A DNA stretch of 64,000 nt, taken from positions 744,001 through 808,000 of the forward strand of contig JAHBTX010000001.1 of the NCBI GenBank assembly GCA_019638395.1. The letters run 5' to 3'. Positions within the stretch are counted from its first letter, which is position 1. The number at the start of each line of letters is the position of its first letter. Below the pieces are notes generated by a model. It had not been told where the DNA came from, ran no database searches, and saw only the letters and a program-made list of their open reading frames with translations. Below are positions 44,840 to 55,073 of the stretch, piece by piece. This DNA is from Cyclobacteriaceae bacterium. Lineage in GTDB: Bacteria; Bacteroidota; Bacteroidia; Cytophagales; Cyclobacteriaceae. A program made the position numbers and the translations under genes.

Positions 44840-47800
44840 ATGTTTAGTAAATTCATTCAACGCCCGGTTTTGGCTATTAGCATTTCGTTGGCGATTGTTT
44901 TTTTGGGAATACTTGCCATCAAAACAAGACCTATTTCTCAGTTTCCTGATATTGCACCTCCACGTGTAAACATTTTTATTGCTTACCCCGGTGCCAGTGC
45001 ACAGATTTTAGTTGAATCAACATTAATCCCACTTGAACGGGCTATTAATGGCGTACAAGGTATGCTATACCTTACCTCTGATGCAACCAGTGCCGGTGAA
45101 GCTACGGTGCAAATAATTTTCGAGCCCGGTACCGATCCGAATGCAGCAGTTGTAAACGTGAAAACACGTGTAGATGCAATCATGAATAACCTGCCGCCCT
45201 TGGTGCAGCGCGAAGGCATCATCATCACACCCATACAACCCAGTATGCTGATGTATGTAAATCTTTTCAGCACCGACAAAAATGCAGATGAAAAGTTTTT
45301 ATACAACTACTCCAACGTACACATTATACCCGAACTGCAACGCATAAAGGGTATGGGCCGTGCCCAGATTCTGGGAAGCCGCACCTTTGCCATGCGCATC
45401 TGGTTAAAGCCCGATCGTATGCGGGCCTACAATGTGGCTACCGAAGAAGTGATGAAGGCAATGGAAGATCAAAGCCTGATCGGGCGGCCTGGAAGGTTAG
45501 GACAAGCCTCGGGTAAAACAGCGCAATCGCTGGAATATACGTTGAGCTACAAAGGCCGCTTTAATAAACCCGAAGAGTATGAAAACATCATCATACGTGC
45601 CAATGCCGAAGGTGAAATTCTAAAACTAAAAGATATTGCCGAAGTAGAATTAGGCAGCGAGTTTTTTGATATCTATTCCAACAAAGATGGGTATGCCTCT
45701 GCTTCCATTGTTCTAAAACAAAATTTTGGCACAAACGCCAGCGATGTAATTGCCAAAACAAAAGACAAACTGGAAGAACTCAGAAAAGATTTCCCGCCCG
45801 GCATGGATTACGAAATAAACTACGATGTATCGAAATTTGTAAATGCATCTATCGACAAGGTAATTCACACCTTGGTTGAAGCGTTCATTCTGGTAGCGCT
45901 GGTGGTGTTTATTTTTCTGGGCGATTGGCGCTCGACCCTCATTCCCATCATTGCCGTGCCGGTATCATTAATTGGTGCATTCATTTTTATGCAGATGCTG
46001 GGTTTAACCATTAACCTGATTACGCTTTTTGCATTGGTATTAGCCATTGGCATTGTTGTGGACGATGCGATCGTAGTAGTAGAAGCCGTACACGCCAAAA
46101 TGCAAGAAGAAAATCTTTCATCGTTTAGCGCGGTAAAAAAAGTATTGGGCGAGATAAGCGGAGCTGTAATTGCCATTACGTTGATTATGACAGCCGTATT
46201 TGTGCCCATTGCATTTATGACCGGCCCCGTAGGTGTATTTTATCGCCAGTTCTCTATTACCATGGCTAGTTCCATTATTCTATCGGGTATTGTAGCACTT
46301 ACGTTAACACCTGTACTGTGTGCTATGATTCTTAAAAATCATCATGGCAAAAAGAAGCGAACTCCGGTGCAGATTTTTATCGATTGGTTTAACCGAATGT
46401 TTGAAAAGGTTACAGGTAAATACACCAATCTCTTGCAACTAATTGTAAATCGCAGGCTGGTTACGTTTGGATTGCTGGCTTTATTTGCTTTTGGAATTGT
46501 GGGTATAAACCGGCAATTACCGTCAGGATTTATTCCAAATGAAGACCAGGGACAAATCTATGCCATTATTCAAACCCCGCCCGGCAGTACGTTAGAACGC
46601 ACCAACGATGTATCGCATCAGCTGCAAGCTATTGCCGAAGAAATTGAAGATATCGAATCTGTAACTTCCTTAGCCGGATATGAAATTTTAACCGAAGGTC
46701 GTGGTTCCAATGCCGGAACATGCTTGATCAACTTAAAAGATTGGGAACATCGCAAGCATTCAGTAAAAGAAGTTATTGAAGAGCTGGAAGAAAAAACACA
46801 AAACCTGGGTGCCGTAGTGGAATACTTTGAGCCTCCGGCCGTTCCAGGCTACGGATCGTCCGATGGTTTTTCGTTGCGCATGCTCGATAAAAACAGCACC
46901 ATCGACTATCATGAGTTTGATAAGATTAACACCGAATTTATGGAGGCACTCAAAAAAAGAAAAGAACTAACGGGGCTCTTCACATTTTATGCAGCTAATT
47001 ATCCGCAATATGAAATTGTAATTGATAATGAAAAGGCCATGCAGAAAGGTGTTTCGATTGGAGCGGCCATGGAAAACCTCAATATTCTGATTGGCAGTAC
47101 GTACGAACAAGGCTTTACACGATTTAATACCTTCTTTAAAGTTTATACACAAGCCGCACCGGAATACCGCAGGCTGCCGAGCGATATCTTGAATCTGTTT
47201 GTAAAAAACGATCGGGATGAAATGGTGCCCTACTCTTCATTTGTAACCTTGGTAAAAAAACAAGGGCCGAATGAAATCACCCGTTTTAATCTTTATACAT
47301 CATCCGCCATTCGTGGGCTGCCGGCACCCGGTTATACTACCGGTGATGCCATTGACGCCATCAAAGAAGTAGCACAACAAACGTTACCTAATGGTTACGA
47401 TATTGCATGGGAAGGTTTATCGTACGATGAAGCTCACCGCGGTAACGAAGCATTGTATATCTTCATTATCGTTATAATTTTCGTTTACCTGGTGCTTGCC
47501 TCGCAGTACGAAAGTTTCATCATACCATTTGCTGTACTCTTATCCCTACCGGCAGGAATTTTCGGGGCATTTTTGCTATTAAAACTAATGGGCCTTGCTA
47601 ACGACATCTATGCGCAAATCGGGTTGATAATGTTAGTAGGGTTGCTCGGCAAAAATGCTGTGTTAATTGTAGAGTTTGCCGTTCAAAAACAAAATCAGGG
47701 AACCAGCATCGCGTTGGCAGCCATTGAAGGTGCTAAAGTTCGCTTCCGCCCTATCTTAATGACATCCTTTGCGTTTATTGCCGGATTAATTCCTTTGGTA

Positions 47801-48076
47801 CGAGCCACCGGTGCCGGTGCTGTAGGCAACCGAACCATTGGTGCTTCAGCTTTGGGTGGAATGCTAATGGGAACCTTGTTTGGGGTAATTATCGTGCCCG
47901 GCTTGTATTACATCTTCGCTAAACTTGCCGAAGGCAAAAAGTTAATTAAGGACGAAGACTTGATACCCTTTACCGAAGAGTTAATTGAGCACCACACACA
48001 CGCAACCATGCTTAAGAAAATTCAAAAACTACAGCTACTGCTTAAAGTAGCCAGACGTAAAAAAGAAACAAAATGA
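44840..48076 (+). CDS. RND efflux pump, HAE1 (AcrB-like) permease
   Basis: The 1078-residue protein begins MFSKFIQRPVLAISISLAIVF and has twelve membrane helices with two large periplasmic loops. The proton-relay aspartates are in TM4 (LAIGIVVDDAIVVVEAVH, about residue 405-410). RND signatures include FIPNEDQGQIYAIIQTPPGSTLERT and LVGLLGKNAVLIVEFA. It exports hydrophobic compounds using proton motive force. The C-terminal 50 residues are basic and variable. The 3' end overlaps the next gene by four bases, so translation is coupled. Confidence 0.96.
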   Translation: MFSKFIQRPVLAISISLAIVFLGILAIKTRPISQFPDIAPPRVNIFIAYPGASAQILVESTLIPLERAINGVQGMLYLTSDATSAGEATVQIIFEPGTDPNAAVVNVKTRVDAIMNNLPPLVQREGIIITPIQPSMLMYVNLFSTDKNADEKFLYNYSNVHIIPELQRIKGMGRAQILGSRTFAMRIWLKPDRMRAYNVATEEVMKAMEDQSLIGRPGRLGQASGKTAQSLEYTLSYKGRFNKPEEYENIIIRANAEGEILKLKDIAEVELGSEFFDIYSNKDGYASASIVLKQNFGTNASDVIAKTKDKLEELRKDFPPGMDYEINYDVSKFVNASIDKVIHTLVEAFILVALVVFIFLGDWRSTLIPIIAVPVSLIGAFIFMQMLGLTINLITLFALVLAIGIVVDDAIVVVEAVHAKMQEENLSSFSAVKKVLGEISGAVIAITLIMTAVFVPIAFMTGPVGVFYRQFSITMASSIILSGIVALTLTPVLCAMILKNHHGKKKRTPVQIFIDWFNRMFEKVTGKYTNLLQLIVNRRLVTFGLLALFAFGIVGINRQLPSGFIPNEDQGQIYAIIQTPPGSTLERTNDVSHQLQAIAEEIEDIESVTSLAGYEILTEGRGSNAGTCLINLKDWEHRKHSVKEVIEELEEKTQNLGAVVEYFEPPAVPGYGSSDGFSLRMLDKNSTIDYHEFDKINTEFMEALKKRKELTGLFTFYAANYPQYEIVIDNEKAMQKGVSIGAAMENLNILIGSTYEQGFTRFNTFFKVYTQAAPEYRRLPSDILNLFVKNDRDEMVPYSSFVTLVKKQGPNEITRFNLYTSSAIRGLPAPGYTTGDAIDAIKEVAQQTLPNGYDIAWEGLSYDEAHRGNEALYIFIIVIIFVYLVLASQYESFIIPFAVLLSLPAGIFGAFLLLKLMGLANDIYAQIGLIMLVGLLGKNAVLIVEFAVQKQNQGTSIALAAIEGAKVRFRPILMTSFAFIAGLIPLVRATGAGAVGNRTIGASALGGMLMGTLFGVIIVPGLYYIFAKLAEGKKLIKDEDLIPFTEELIEHHTHATMLKKIQKLQLLLKVARRKKETK

Positions 48077-49503
48077 AATTCATTTCGATAGTTAAAACAG
48101 CCGGAGTCATTTTCGTGCTCTCGGTTGTGTGGAGTTGTAATACATTAAAACCCACCACCCGGTTGGAGAATAAATTTACACCTGCGCAGTACAACAACAA
48201 GCAGGATACAACAACCATTGCTAAACTAAATTGGCAAACCTACTTCGCTGACAAGAATCTGGTAGCATTGATTGATACGGCCCTCCGGAAAAACCAGGAA
48301 CTACATATTTTTTTGCAGGAAATTGAAATCAGTAAAAATGAAGTGCGGGCCCGAAAAGGTGAATACCTGCCTTTTATTAATCTGGCAACCGGAGCCGCGG
48401 TCGAAAAGGCTGGTCATTACACTACCACGGGTGCCGTAGAAGAACAATTGGAAGTTAAACCCGGCACACGATTCCCAGAACCCTTGCGCGATTATGTGTT
48501 AGGAGCAACTGCTACCTGGGAAGTGGACATCTGGAAGAAGTTACGGAATGCACGCAAAGCAGCCGCTATGAACTATTTAGCAAGCATAGAAGGAAAAAAC
48601 TTTCTGGTTACAAATCTGATTGGTGAAATTGCCGATGCCTATTACGAGTTAATGGCGCTTGATAATTTACTGGACATTATCAATCGTAACATTGAACTAC
48701 AATCCAGCGCACTTCAGGTTGTTACCCAGCAGAAAGAATCGGCAAAAGTTACCCAGTTGGGTGTAAACCGATTTGAAGCGCAATTACTCAACACAAAAAA
48801 TCTACAATACGATGTGAAGCAACGTATTGTAGAAATAGAAAACCGCATACACTTCCTTACTGGAAATTTTTCGGAGCCAATTACACGCAGCTCAGCTGAT
48901 TTTTTATCCATTCAGGTAGATTCTATTCAGGCAGGTGTACCTGCGCAGTTGCTCCTTTACCGCCCCGATATACGGCAAGCAGAGTTTGAATTGGAAGCAA
49001 GTAAACTAAATGTAAAAGTGGCTCGCACTAACTTTTATCCATCTCTTGGCATTCACGGGGGGGTAGGCTTTCAGGCCTTCAAGGTGGGTTACCTGATCAA
49101 TCCGGAATCTATGATGTATAACCTTACGGGCGATTTGCTTGCACCGCTGGTTAACCGCAATGCTATAAAAGCTGCTTACAAAAATGCAAATGCCAAACAA
49201 CTTCAGGCAGTTTATAATTACGAACGGAGCATTTTAAATGGGTACCTCGATGTGCGTAACCAGCTTTCTAAGATGGATAACTATCATCAAAGTTTTGAAA
49301 CCAAAAGTAAAGAGGTGGAGATTCTCACAAGGTCAATTACCATTGCTAATAACTTGTTTAATTCGGCCCGTGCTGATTATGCCGAAGTTTTGCTTACACA
49401 ACGCGAAGCACTCCAATCAAAAGTAGAATTGGTTGAAATAAAGAAGAAACAACTCAATGCGAAGGTTAACATTTACCGGGCATTGGGTGGCGGATGGCGC
49501 TAA
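48073..49503 (+). CDS. RND efflux outer membrane factor (TolC/NodT family)
   Basis: The 476-residue lipoprotein has a lipobox-like VLSVVWSC near residue 23 and two TolC-type repeats, each made of long alpha-helices and a beta hairpin. Landmarks are NWQTYFADKNLVALIDTALRKNQEL, LGATATWEVDIWKKLRNARKAA and LLLYRPDIRQAEFELEASKLNVKVARTNFYPSLGI (given in pieces: RPDIRQAEFELEASKLNVK). It provides the outer-membrane exit channel for the pump encoded upstream. Overlap with the pump gene and the following terminator define the operon end. Confidence 0.94.
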   Translation: MKFISIVKTAGVIFVLSVVWSCNTLKPTTRLENKFTPAQYNNKQDTTTIAKLNWQTYFADKNLVALIDTALRKNQELHIFLQEIEISKNEVRARKGEYLPFINLATGAAVEKAGHYTTTGAVEEQLEVKPGTRFPEPLRDYVLGATATWEVDIWKKLRNARKAAAMNYLASIEGKNFLVTNLIGEIADAYYELMALDNLLDIINRNIELQSSALQVVTQQKESAKVTQLGVNRFEAQLLNTKNLQYDVKQRIVEIENRIHFLTGNFSEPITRSSADFLSIQVDSIQAGVPAQLLLYRPDIRQAEFELEASKLNVKVARTNFYPSLGIHGGVGFQAFKVGYLINPESMMYNLTGDLLAPLVNRNAIKAAYKNANAKQLQAVYNYERSILNGYLDVRNQLSKMDNYHQSFETKSKEVEILTRSITIANNLFNSARADYAEVLLTQREALQSKVELVEIKKKQLNAKVNIYRALGGGWR

Positions 49504-49528
49504 GTGCAAATAGGTTCATTAATTCTTT

Positions 49529-49560
49529 AGCCCTGGCATACAGTGCCGGGGCTTTTATTT
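49529..49560 (+). terminator. Rho-independent terminator of the RND operon
   Basis: GCCCTGGCA (49530-49538) pairs with TGCCGGGGC (49544-49552) through one wobble pair around a 5-base loop. TTTTATTTTATT follows immediately. It lies 27 bp after the outer membrane factor stop. Confidence 0.8.
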
Positions 49561-49610
49561 TATTATAAGTTACATGCAATCTTTGTTATTATTGCATCCT
49601 ACTCAAACAA

Positions 49611-49997
49611 ATGAAAAATCCGAAAGTCGTAAAATTTAACCATCGTGACTTTGATCCCATCAAAGCCATTGCACTTACGTTTCCGGGTGCGGAAGAAAGC
49701 ATTTCGCACGAAGGTACACCGTCAATAAAGGTTCGGGGTAAGTTAATGTGCCGTTTACACGATAATGGTGAGTTTATTCCAATCCGCTTGGATTTTCATT
49801 TGCGCGATGCATACTTAGAAAAATATCCGGAGTTATTTCGGGTTCCAGCCCACTTCAAGGCCTATCCGTACATTTGCATGAATACCAGCGGTTACACCAA
49901 AAAATTATTGCAGGAGATACTTGAACTAAGCTGGCGCGGATTGGCTAGTAAGAAACAGGTAACTGAATTTGAGATAAGGAATAGACAACAGGTTTAA
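49611..49997 (+). CDS. MmcQ/YjbR family protein
   Basis: The 128-residue protein matches the MmcQ/YjbR fold: an N-terminal helix (FDPIKAIALTFPGAEESISHEGTPSIKVRGKLMCRL in pieces: ALTFPGAEESISHEG and KVRGKLMCRL), central strands and a C-terminal LSWRGLASKKQVTEF helix. These small proteins have a cyclic-di-GMP/DNA-binding-like fold of unclear function. Single gene, convergent with surE. Confidence 0.87.
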   Translation: MKNPKVVKFNHRDFDPIKAIALTFPGAEESISHEGTPSIKVRGKLMCRLHDNGEFIPIRLDFHLRDAYLEKYPELFRVPAHFKAYPYICMNTSGYTKKLLQEILELSWRGLASKKQVTEFEIRNRQQV

Positions 49998-50015
49998 CAG
50001 CATCAATCGCTCATC

Positions 50016-50795
50016 TCATCCCAAAATCTCCCACTCTTCATTCAATACCGGAATAGCCGAGTGCGCGGTAAGATCAAACTGGCACGGCACTACCGATACA
50101 TAGTTGTTGGCAATAGCCCACTCATCGTTGTCTTCGCCTTTGTCGAAGTTTACAAAGTTGCCCGTCATCCAATAATATTTTCTGCCGTTCGGATCTATAC
50201 GCTCTACAAACTCCTCCACCCACTTGGCATTGGCTTGCCGGCACACGCGAATTCCTTTTATTGCTTCGTTGCGTTTGGGTGGAATATTTACATTCAACGC
50301 AACTCCCTTCCGAAGACCTTTGTCCAACACTTGTTTGGTAATTCGTTTTACAATTTCAGCCGTGTGCGAGAAGTCGGCCTTGTGGCTGTAATCGCACAAT
50401 GAAAAACCAATGGCCGGTGTTCCTTCAATAGCACCTTCAATTGCTGCCGACATGGTGCCTGAATACAATACACTGATGGAGGTATTGCTGCCGTGATTGA
50501 TTCCGCTTACCACAATATCGGGCTGGCGACTGTTCTTGCACACAAAGTGCCGCGCCATCTTTACACAGTCAGCCGGGGTACCGCTGCATTCATACGCACG
50601 CACACCTTCAAAAATATTCGATTCGGTTAAGCGTAACGTATCGCCTACGGTAATGGCATGACCCATTCCGCTTTGCGGGCCATCGGGTGCTACTACCAAT
50701 ACATCACCCAACTCTTTCATTACCTGAACCAGATTGGAAATTCCACGGGCGGTGATGCCATCATCGTTGGTCACAAATATTAACGGTTTACTCAT
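50016..50795 (-). CDS. surE: 5'/3'-nucleotidase SurE
   Basis: The 259-residue protein shows the SurE metal site: FVTNDDGITARG at residues 7-18, with the DD pair and the N/S residues in VVAPDGPQSGMGHAIT. The conserved SGINHGSNTS (near 95-104) and SGTMSAAIEGAIEG come next. SurE hydrolyses nucleoside 5'- and 3'-monophosphates and is linked to stationary-phase survival. It lies eight bases downstream of the unknown secreted gene and is last in a dnaG-ribBA-unknown-surE group. Confidence 0.96.
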   Translation of the reverse strand: MSKPLIFVTNDDGITARGISNLVQVMKELGDVLVVAPDGPQSGMGHAITVGDTLRLTESNIFEGVRAYECSGTPADCVKMARHFVCKNSRQPDIVVSGINHGSNTSISVLYSGTMSAAIEGAIEGTPAIGFSLCDYSHKADFSHTAEIVKRITKQVLDKGLRKGVALNVNIPPKRNEAIKGIRVCRQANAKWVEEFVERIDPNGRKYYWMTGNFVNFDKGEDNDEWAIANNYVSVVPCQFDLTAHSAIPVLNEEWEILG

Positions 50796-50803
50796 AGTAC
50801 TGA

Positions 50804-51421
50804 TTAGCGTTTGCCGAATTGCGAATTATAAAATTCGATTATTCGCGAAAGATCGTATTTATCATCAAAACTCAACCGATTTTTCTTTGCAAAGCGTTCC
50901 ACTTCTTCGGCTTTGCCCGGCATATTCTCAAGCCAATCGTTTTTTTTACCCCTAAACTCTTCAATGTTTCCGTTTTCTTTCAATATGTAATACTTGTTTA
51001 TCAACACCAACCGGGTATAATTTCCGTAGAAATAATAGGGCGAGCTGGTGGTACGGTATTCCAGGTTTTCGCGCGTAAGTACGGTTAGTTTCCCTTCCTG
51101 CAACAGTTCAAAAAATACAGGGGTTTTATATTGGCCTGTATGCGAATAAGGCAACGAATAGAAATTCCTATACCGCCTTACCGTTTCATCAAAAATTTCA
51201 AACAACAAAATTTTTCGGGCTGTATAGCTTTCTAACCTGTTGTTGCTGTTAAGTTGAATTATATCGTTTTGCAAGTCGTACTTAATAAGCCCGCGCAGGG
51301 TATCGCCAGTATCTAAAATCATTTTACCGGTGTGCCACATTTCGAACGACCATTGTTGGGCATGTGCACCTGTGCCAATCAACAATCCAAAGCAAATAGC
51401 TATTATTCTTACTGCGTTCAT
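50804..51421 (-). CDS. Secreted protein of unknown function (ribBA-linked)
   Basis: The 205-residue protein has a signal peptide ([22 protein letters not shown]). The mature part is beta-rich ([51 protein letters not shown]) and ends with a charged helical region. No named family is recognised. Its ATG overlaps the ribBA stop codon (ATGA, 51418-51421), so translational coupling is likely. Confidence 0.75.
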   Translation of the reverse strand: MNAVRIIAICFGLLIGTGAHAQQWSFEMWHTGKMILDTGDTLRGLIKYDLQNDIIQLNSNNRLESYTARKILLFEIFDETVRRYRNFYSLPYSHTGQYKTPVFFELLQEGKLTVLTRENLEYRTTSSPYYFYGNYTRLVLINKYYILKENGNIEEFRGKKNDWLENMPGKAEEVERFAKKNRLSFDDKYDLSRIIEFYNSQFGKR

Positions 51422-52635
51422 TTTTGTTTTAATATTGAATGCCCCAGTTTATCGCGTTTGGTTTGTAAATATTTTTCGTTGTGCGGATTGGGTGCAATTT
51501 CGATTGGAATGTTTTCTACTATCTCCAAACCATACCCAATCAATCCTACCCGCTTCTTGGGGTTGTTGGTAATCAGTTTTAATTTCGAAATCCCTAAATC
51601 GTGCAATATTTGGGCACCAATTCCGTAGTCGCGGTTATCCATATCAAAACCTAACTGCAGGTTGGCCTCTACCGTATCCAATCCGTCTTCCTGTAGTTTG
51701 TAGGCTTTTAGTTTATTCAACAACCCAATGCCCCGGCCTTCTTGTTTCATATACAGCACCACCCCTTTGCCTTCTTTCTCAACCATACTCATAGCGTTGT
51801 GTAGTTGGGGGCCACAATCGCAGCGGCACGATCCAAAAATATCGCCCGTTACACAACTGGAATGTACGCGCACCAACACCGGCTCTTCTTTTTTCCATTC
51901 ACCTTTTATTAACGCCATGTGTACCTCGTTCGTATCTACCTGTTCGTATGCAACCAATTTAAAATCGCCATAGGCTGTGGGCATATTTACGGCTACCTGC
52001 TTGCGCACCTGGCTTTCCTGCTTCATCCGGTAAGCAATCAGGTCTTTAATAGTTACCAGCTTCAGCCCGAACTTATCTGCTACTTTTCGCAAATCGGGCA
52101 GGCGGGCCATGGTGCCATCTTCGTTCATAATTTCAACCAACACTCCGGCTGGTCTGAATCCGGCTAAACGGGCAAAATCAATTGCGGCTTCTGTGTGGCC
52201 CGATCTGCGCAACACGCCTTCTTTTTTTGCTTTGAGTGGAAAAATGTGTCCGGGTTTACCCAACTCATCAGGATTTGTTTCCGGATCGACCAATGCTTTA
52301 ATGGTTTTAAACCGATCGTGAGCCGAAATGCCGGTGGTACAACCATGCCCTATTAAATCGACTGAAACCGTAAAGGGTGTTTCAAAAACGGCTGTATTTT
52401 TACCTACCATTAATTCAAGGCCCAACTCTTCGCAGCGGTCTTCAATTAGCGGGGCGCAGATTAACCCCCTGCCGTGCGTGGCCATAAAGTTTACAATGGC
52501 GGGTGTAATGCATTCTGCAGCACATATAAAATCACCCTCATTTTCGCGGTCTTCGTCATCCACCACCACTATTACTTTGCCATTTTTAATGTCTTCAATG
52601 GCTTCTTCTATTGTATCAATCTTAATTGTGCTCAT
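51418..52635 (-). CDS. ribBA: Bifunctional 3,4-dihydroxy-2-butanone-4-phosphate synthase/GTP cyclohydrolase II
   Basis: The 405-residue fusion protein joins two riboflavin-pathway enzymes. The N-terminal RibB part has [17 protein letters not shown] (catalytic acidic loop), [10 protein letters not shown] and [17 protein letters not shown]. The C-terminal RibA part has [21 protein letters not shown] (zinc cysteines) and [16 protein letters not shown]. It makes the two precursors of lumazine from ribulose-5-phosphate and GTP. It lies 50 bp downstream of dnaG in the same direction, with no obvious FMN riboswitch in the spacer. Confidence 0.97.
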   Translation of the reverse strand: MSTIKIDTIEEAIEDIKNGKVIVVVDDEDRENEGDFICAAECITPAIVNFMATHGRGLICAPLIEDRCEELGLELMVGKNTAVFETPFTVSVDLIGHGCTTGISAHDRFKTIKALVDPETNPDELGKPGHIFPLKAKKEGVLRRSGHTEAAIDFARLAGFRPAGVLVEIMNEDGTMARLPDLRKVADKFGLKLVTIKDLIAYRMKQESQVRKQVAVNMPTAYGDFKLVAYEQVDTNEVHMALIKGEWKKEEPVLVRVHSSCVTGDIFGSCRCDCGPQLHNAMSMVEKEGKGVVLYMKQEGRGIGLLNKLKAYKLQEDGLDTVEANLQLGFDMDNRDYGIGAQILHDLGISKLKLITNNPKKRVGLIGYGLEIVENIPIEIAPNPHNEKYLQTKRDKLGHSILKQK

Positions 52636-52685
52636 GTGGAATTTTTGATGCAGCTAAATAAACAAAAAATACGGTACTACAGTTC

Positions 52686-54611
52686 TTACCGTGCTATTAC
52701 AATACCCAGTAGTTTGGCCAGTTCTTGTTCGGCCTCTTTCAGGTCGGTTTGGGTGGTTAAGGCGGCTTCAAGTTCATCCCACGAACCACCCGATTCTGCC
52801 AATTTTACTTTTTGCAGGTTGTCTTCCAGCATCTTTTGTACTACGCGAAATTTTAATCGCAACACATTGCTAAAGGCAAGTTGATTAACTACATCCTTTT
52901 CTTTGGGAAAATAAATATGATACTTATCGCTCCAGTGTTTGCTGGTATCGTAACGCGGAGTAATTAAGCCGGTAACGGCATTTTTAATTTCGGCTGAACC
53001 TTGATGAATAAAGTAGTGGCTATCCGGAACGGTGCCGGTTTCAACACCTTGCTTAAAAGCTTCATAAATTTGCCGGTACACCGGATTCAAAAACTCCACA
53101 TCTTCCAACTCGCGCAATACAAAATCAGATAGCGATTGATTATCGACCGATTGATCGGCATAATTCAATAATAACCGGATTGTTTCCTGCTCTTGTCGCT
53201 CCACCATAGTTTGAGCATCCACTTTGGATGGCGCAACCTCCACAATCGGTTCAACCGGAATTTGGGTTTCATCACCCTGCCGGAATTTGTCTTTCTCGGT
53301 TTTGCGCTTATCACTGATCAGTATTTTGTTCAGCTCACTCAGCAATACACTTTCCTGAATTTTTAATAGCGAGCTTGTTTCCTGAATATAAACCGAACGT
53401 TTTACCGGATCAGGAATCTGAGCAATACTGGTCACAATTTCTTTTATTGATTCAGCACGCTTAATCGGATCATTTGATTCTTTCGCATACAACCCAGCTT
53501 TAAACGATACAAAATCCTGCGTATGTTCTTTTAAGAATTTTTGAAACTCGGTAGTACCCACTTTGCGCGAATAGCTGTCGGGATCTTCGTTATCCGGAAA
53601 CAACAACACGCGCACATTCAGGCCGCCTTTCAGAATCATATCGATACCACGCAATGCAGCTTTAATACCAGCCGAATCGCCATCGAACAACACCGTTATG
53701 TTTTCGGTAAACCTGCGGATGAGTTTGATCTGATTTTCGGTAAGAGCCGTACCCGATGAGGCAACCACATTCTGCACATCGGCCTGGTGCATGGAGATAA
53801 CATCGGTATAACCCTCCACCAGGTAACACACATCGTGCTGGCGAATGGCATTCTTGCCCTGGTACAATCCATACAACACATCACTCTTGTGATAGATTTC
53901 TGTTTCGGGTGAGTTGATGTATTTGGGTTGGTTCTTATCCTTACCCAACATGCGGGCGCCAAAGGCAATTACCTTACCGGTAATGTTGTGCACCGGAAAA
54001 ATCACTCTTCCGCGAAAGCGATCGTACGTGCTGCCATCGTCTTTCTTAACAACTAATCCGGTTTTCTCTAAAAGTTCTTTGTTGTAACCACTTCCAATCG
54101 CTTCTTTGCTGAAGTTCTCCCAACCTTCCAGTGCATACCCTAACTCAAATTTTTCGATGGTGCGATCATTAAAACCTCGTTCGCGGAAATAACTCAACCC
54201 AATACTAATGCCTTCTTCGCTGCCGGTAAGTTGTTTGCGGTAAAACTCCTTGGCGAAGTTCATAAGAATATAGAGCCCTTCGCGTTCGCTTTGCACGGCT
54301 TTACTTTCATCCGACAGCCGATCTTCCTTTATCTCAACGCCATATTTTTTAGCGAGGTAGCGTAGCGCTTCGGTATAGGTGAATTTTTCATGCTCCATTA
54401 CAAACGTAATGGCATCACCACCTTTGCCGCTGCTGAAATCCTTGAAAATACCCTTGCCTGGAACGACAAAGAATGAAGGTGTTTTTTCGTTAGCGAATGG
54501 ACTGAGCGCTTTGTAATTCTGCCCTGATTTTTTGAGCGACACAAAATCGCTGATCACATCGACAATGTCCATGCGGTTGCGGATTTCTTCAATAGTATCG
54601 CGGGAAATCAT
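52686..54611 (-). CDS. dnaG: DNA primase DnaG (zinc-finger residues lost)
   Basis: The 641-residue protein has the DnaG plan: an N-terminal CHC2-like fold (about 1-100), the RNA polymerase/TOPRIM core (about 235-360) with the glutamate in CYLVEGYTDVISM and the metal aspartates in VLFDGDSAGIKAALRG, and a C-terminal DnaB-interacting helical domain. The four expected zinc ligands are absent: positions 37, 40, 58 and 61 are Ser, Ala, Asp and Ser within LSPFANEKTPSFF and FKDFSSGKGG. The motif's fold residues remain. As I recall, such ligand loss is seen in other Bacteroidota, so this is likely functional. It initiates Okazaki fragment primers. Confidence 0.96.
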   Translation of the reverse strand: MISRDTIEEIRNRMDIVDVISDFVSLKKSGQNYKALSPFANEKTPSFFVVPGKGIFKDFSSGKGGDAITFVMEHEKFTYTEALRYLAKKYGVEIKEDRLSDESKAVQSEREGLYILMNFAKEFYRKQLTGSEEGISIGLSYFRERGFNDRTIEKFELGYALEGWENFSKEAIGSGYNKELLEKTGLVVKKDDGSTYDRFRGRVIFPVHNITGKVIAFGARMLGKDKNQPKYINSPETEIYHKSDVLYGLYQGKNAIRQHDVCYLVEGYTDVISMHQADVQNVVASSGTALTENQIKLIRRFTENITVLFDGDSAGIKAALRGIDMILKGGLNVRVLLFPDNEDPDSYSRKVGTTEFQKFLKEHTQDFVSFKAGLYAKESNDPIKRAESIKEIVTSIAQIPDPVKRSVYIQETSSLLKIQESVLLSELNKILISDKRKTEKDKFRQGDETQIPVEPIVEVAPSKVDAQTMVERQEQETIRLLLNYADQSVDNQSLSDFVLRELEDVEFLNPVYRQIYEAFKQGVETGTVPDSHYFIHQGSAEIKNAVTGLITPRYDTSKHWSDKYHIYFPKEKDVVNQLAFSNVLRLKFRVVQKMLEDNLQKVKLAESGGSWDELEAALTTQTDLKEAEQELAKLLGIVIAR

Positions 54612-54740
54612 GAAAAGGCTATAAAATCAAGCGGCAAGATAGGCCGGAGAACCGGAAGTTTATCCACTCTTAGTCCACAGATTTGATAACATCATTACAA
54701 CCGAAAGACCAAAAACCAATTTTTAAACTAAATTTGACTT

Positions 54741-55073
54741 ATGGTTTTAGTTTCCCTTTTTAAAGATAGAAGCGATTTCATTGACTTATGTAAAAAACAT
54801 AAAGTCAAGAATCTGTTTGTTTTCGGATCGGCCACTTCCAACCAATTTGATCAATCAAAAAGCGACATCGATCTCATTGTTGATCTAGACTTAACCGATC
54901 CAATCGAGTATGGTGAAACTTTCTTAGCATTTTGGGATGCACTTGAACAATACTTTGACAGAAAGGTGGATTTACTTACTGAAGAATCCATTACCAACCC
55001 ATACTTGAAGAAGAGTGTAGAAGCGTCTAAAAAGTTGATTTATGACGGACATAGCAAAGAAATACTTGTCTGA
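54741..55073 (+). CDS. MNT-type nucleotidyltransferase (antitoxin of HEPN/MNT pair)
   Basis: The 110-residue protein has the minimal nucleotidyltransferase motif: FVFGSATSNQFDQSKSDIDLIV (GS followed by DID near residues 31-48) and a third acidic strand near KVDLLTEE. In HEPN/MNT modules the MNT protein AMPylates or inactivates the HEPN toxin. Its 3' end overlaps the HEPN gene by 32 bp. The pair is flanked by genes on the minus strand. Confidence 0.9.
   Translation: MVLVSLFKDRSDFIDLCKKHKVKNLFVFGSATSNQFDQSKSDIDLIVDLDLTDPIEYGETFLAFWDALEQYFDRKVDLLTEESITNPYLKKSVEASKKLIYDGHSKEILV

Noticed and set aside
52636-52685. FMN riboswitch before ribBA
   Set aside because: The spacer to dnaG is only 50 bp and contains no RFN-element motifs.
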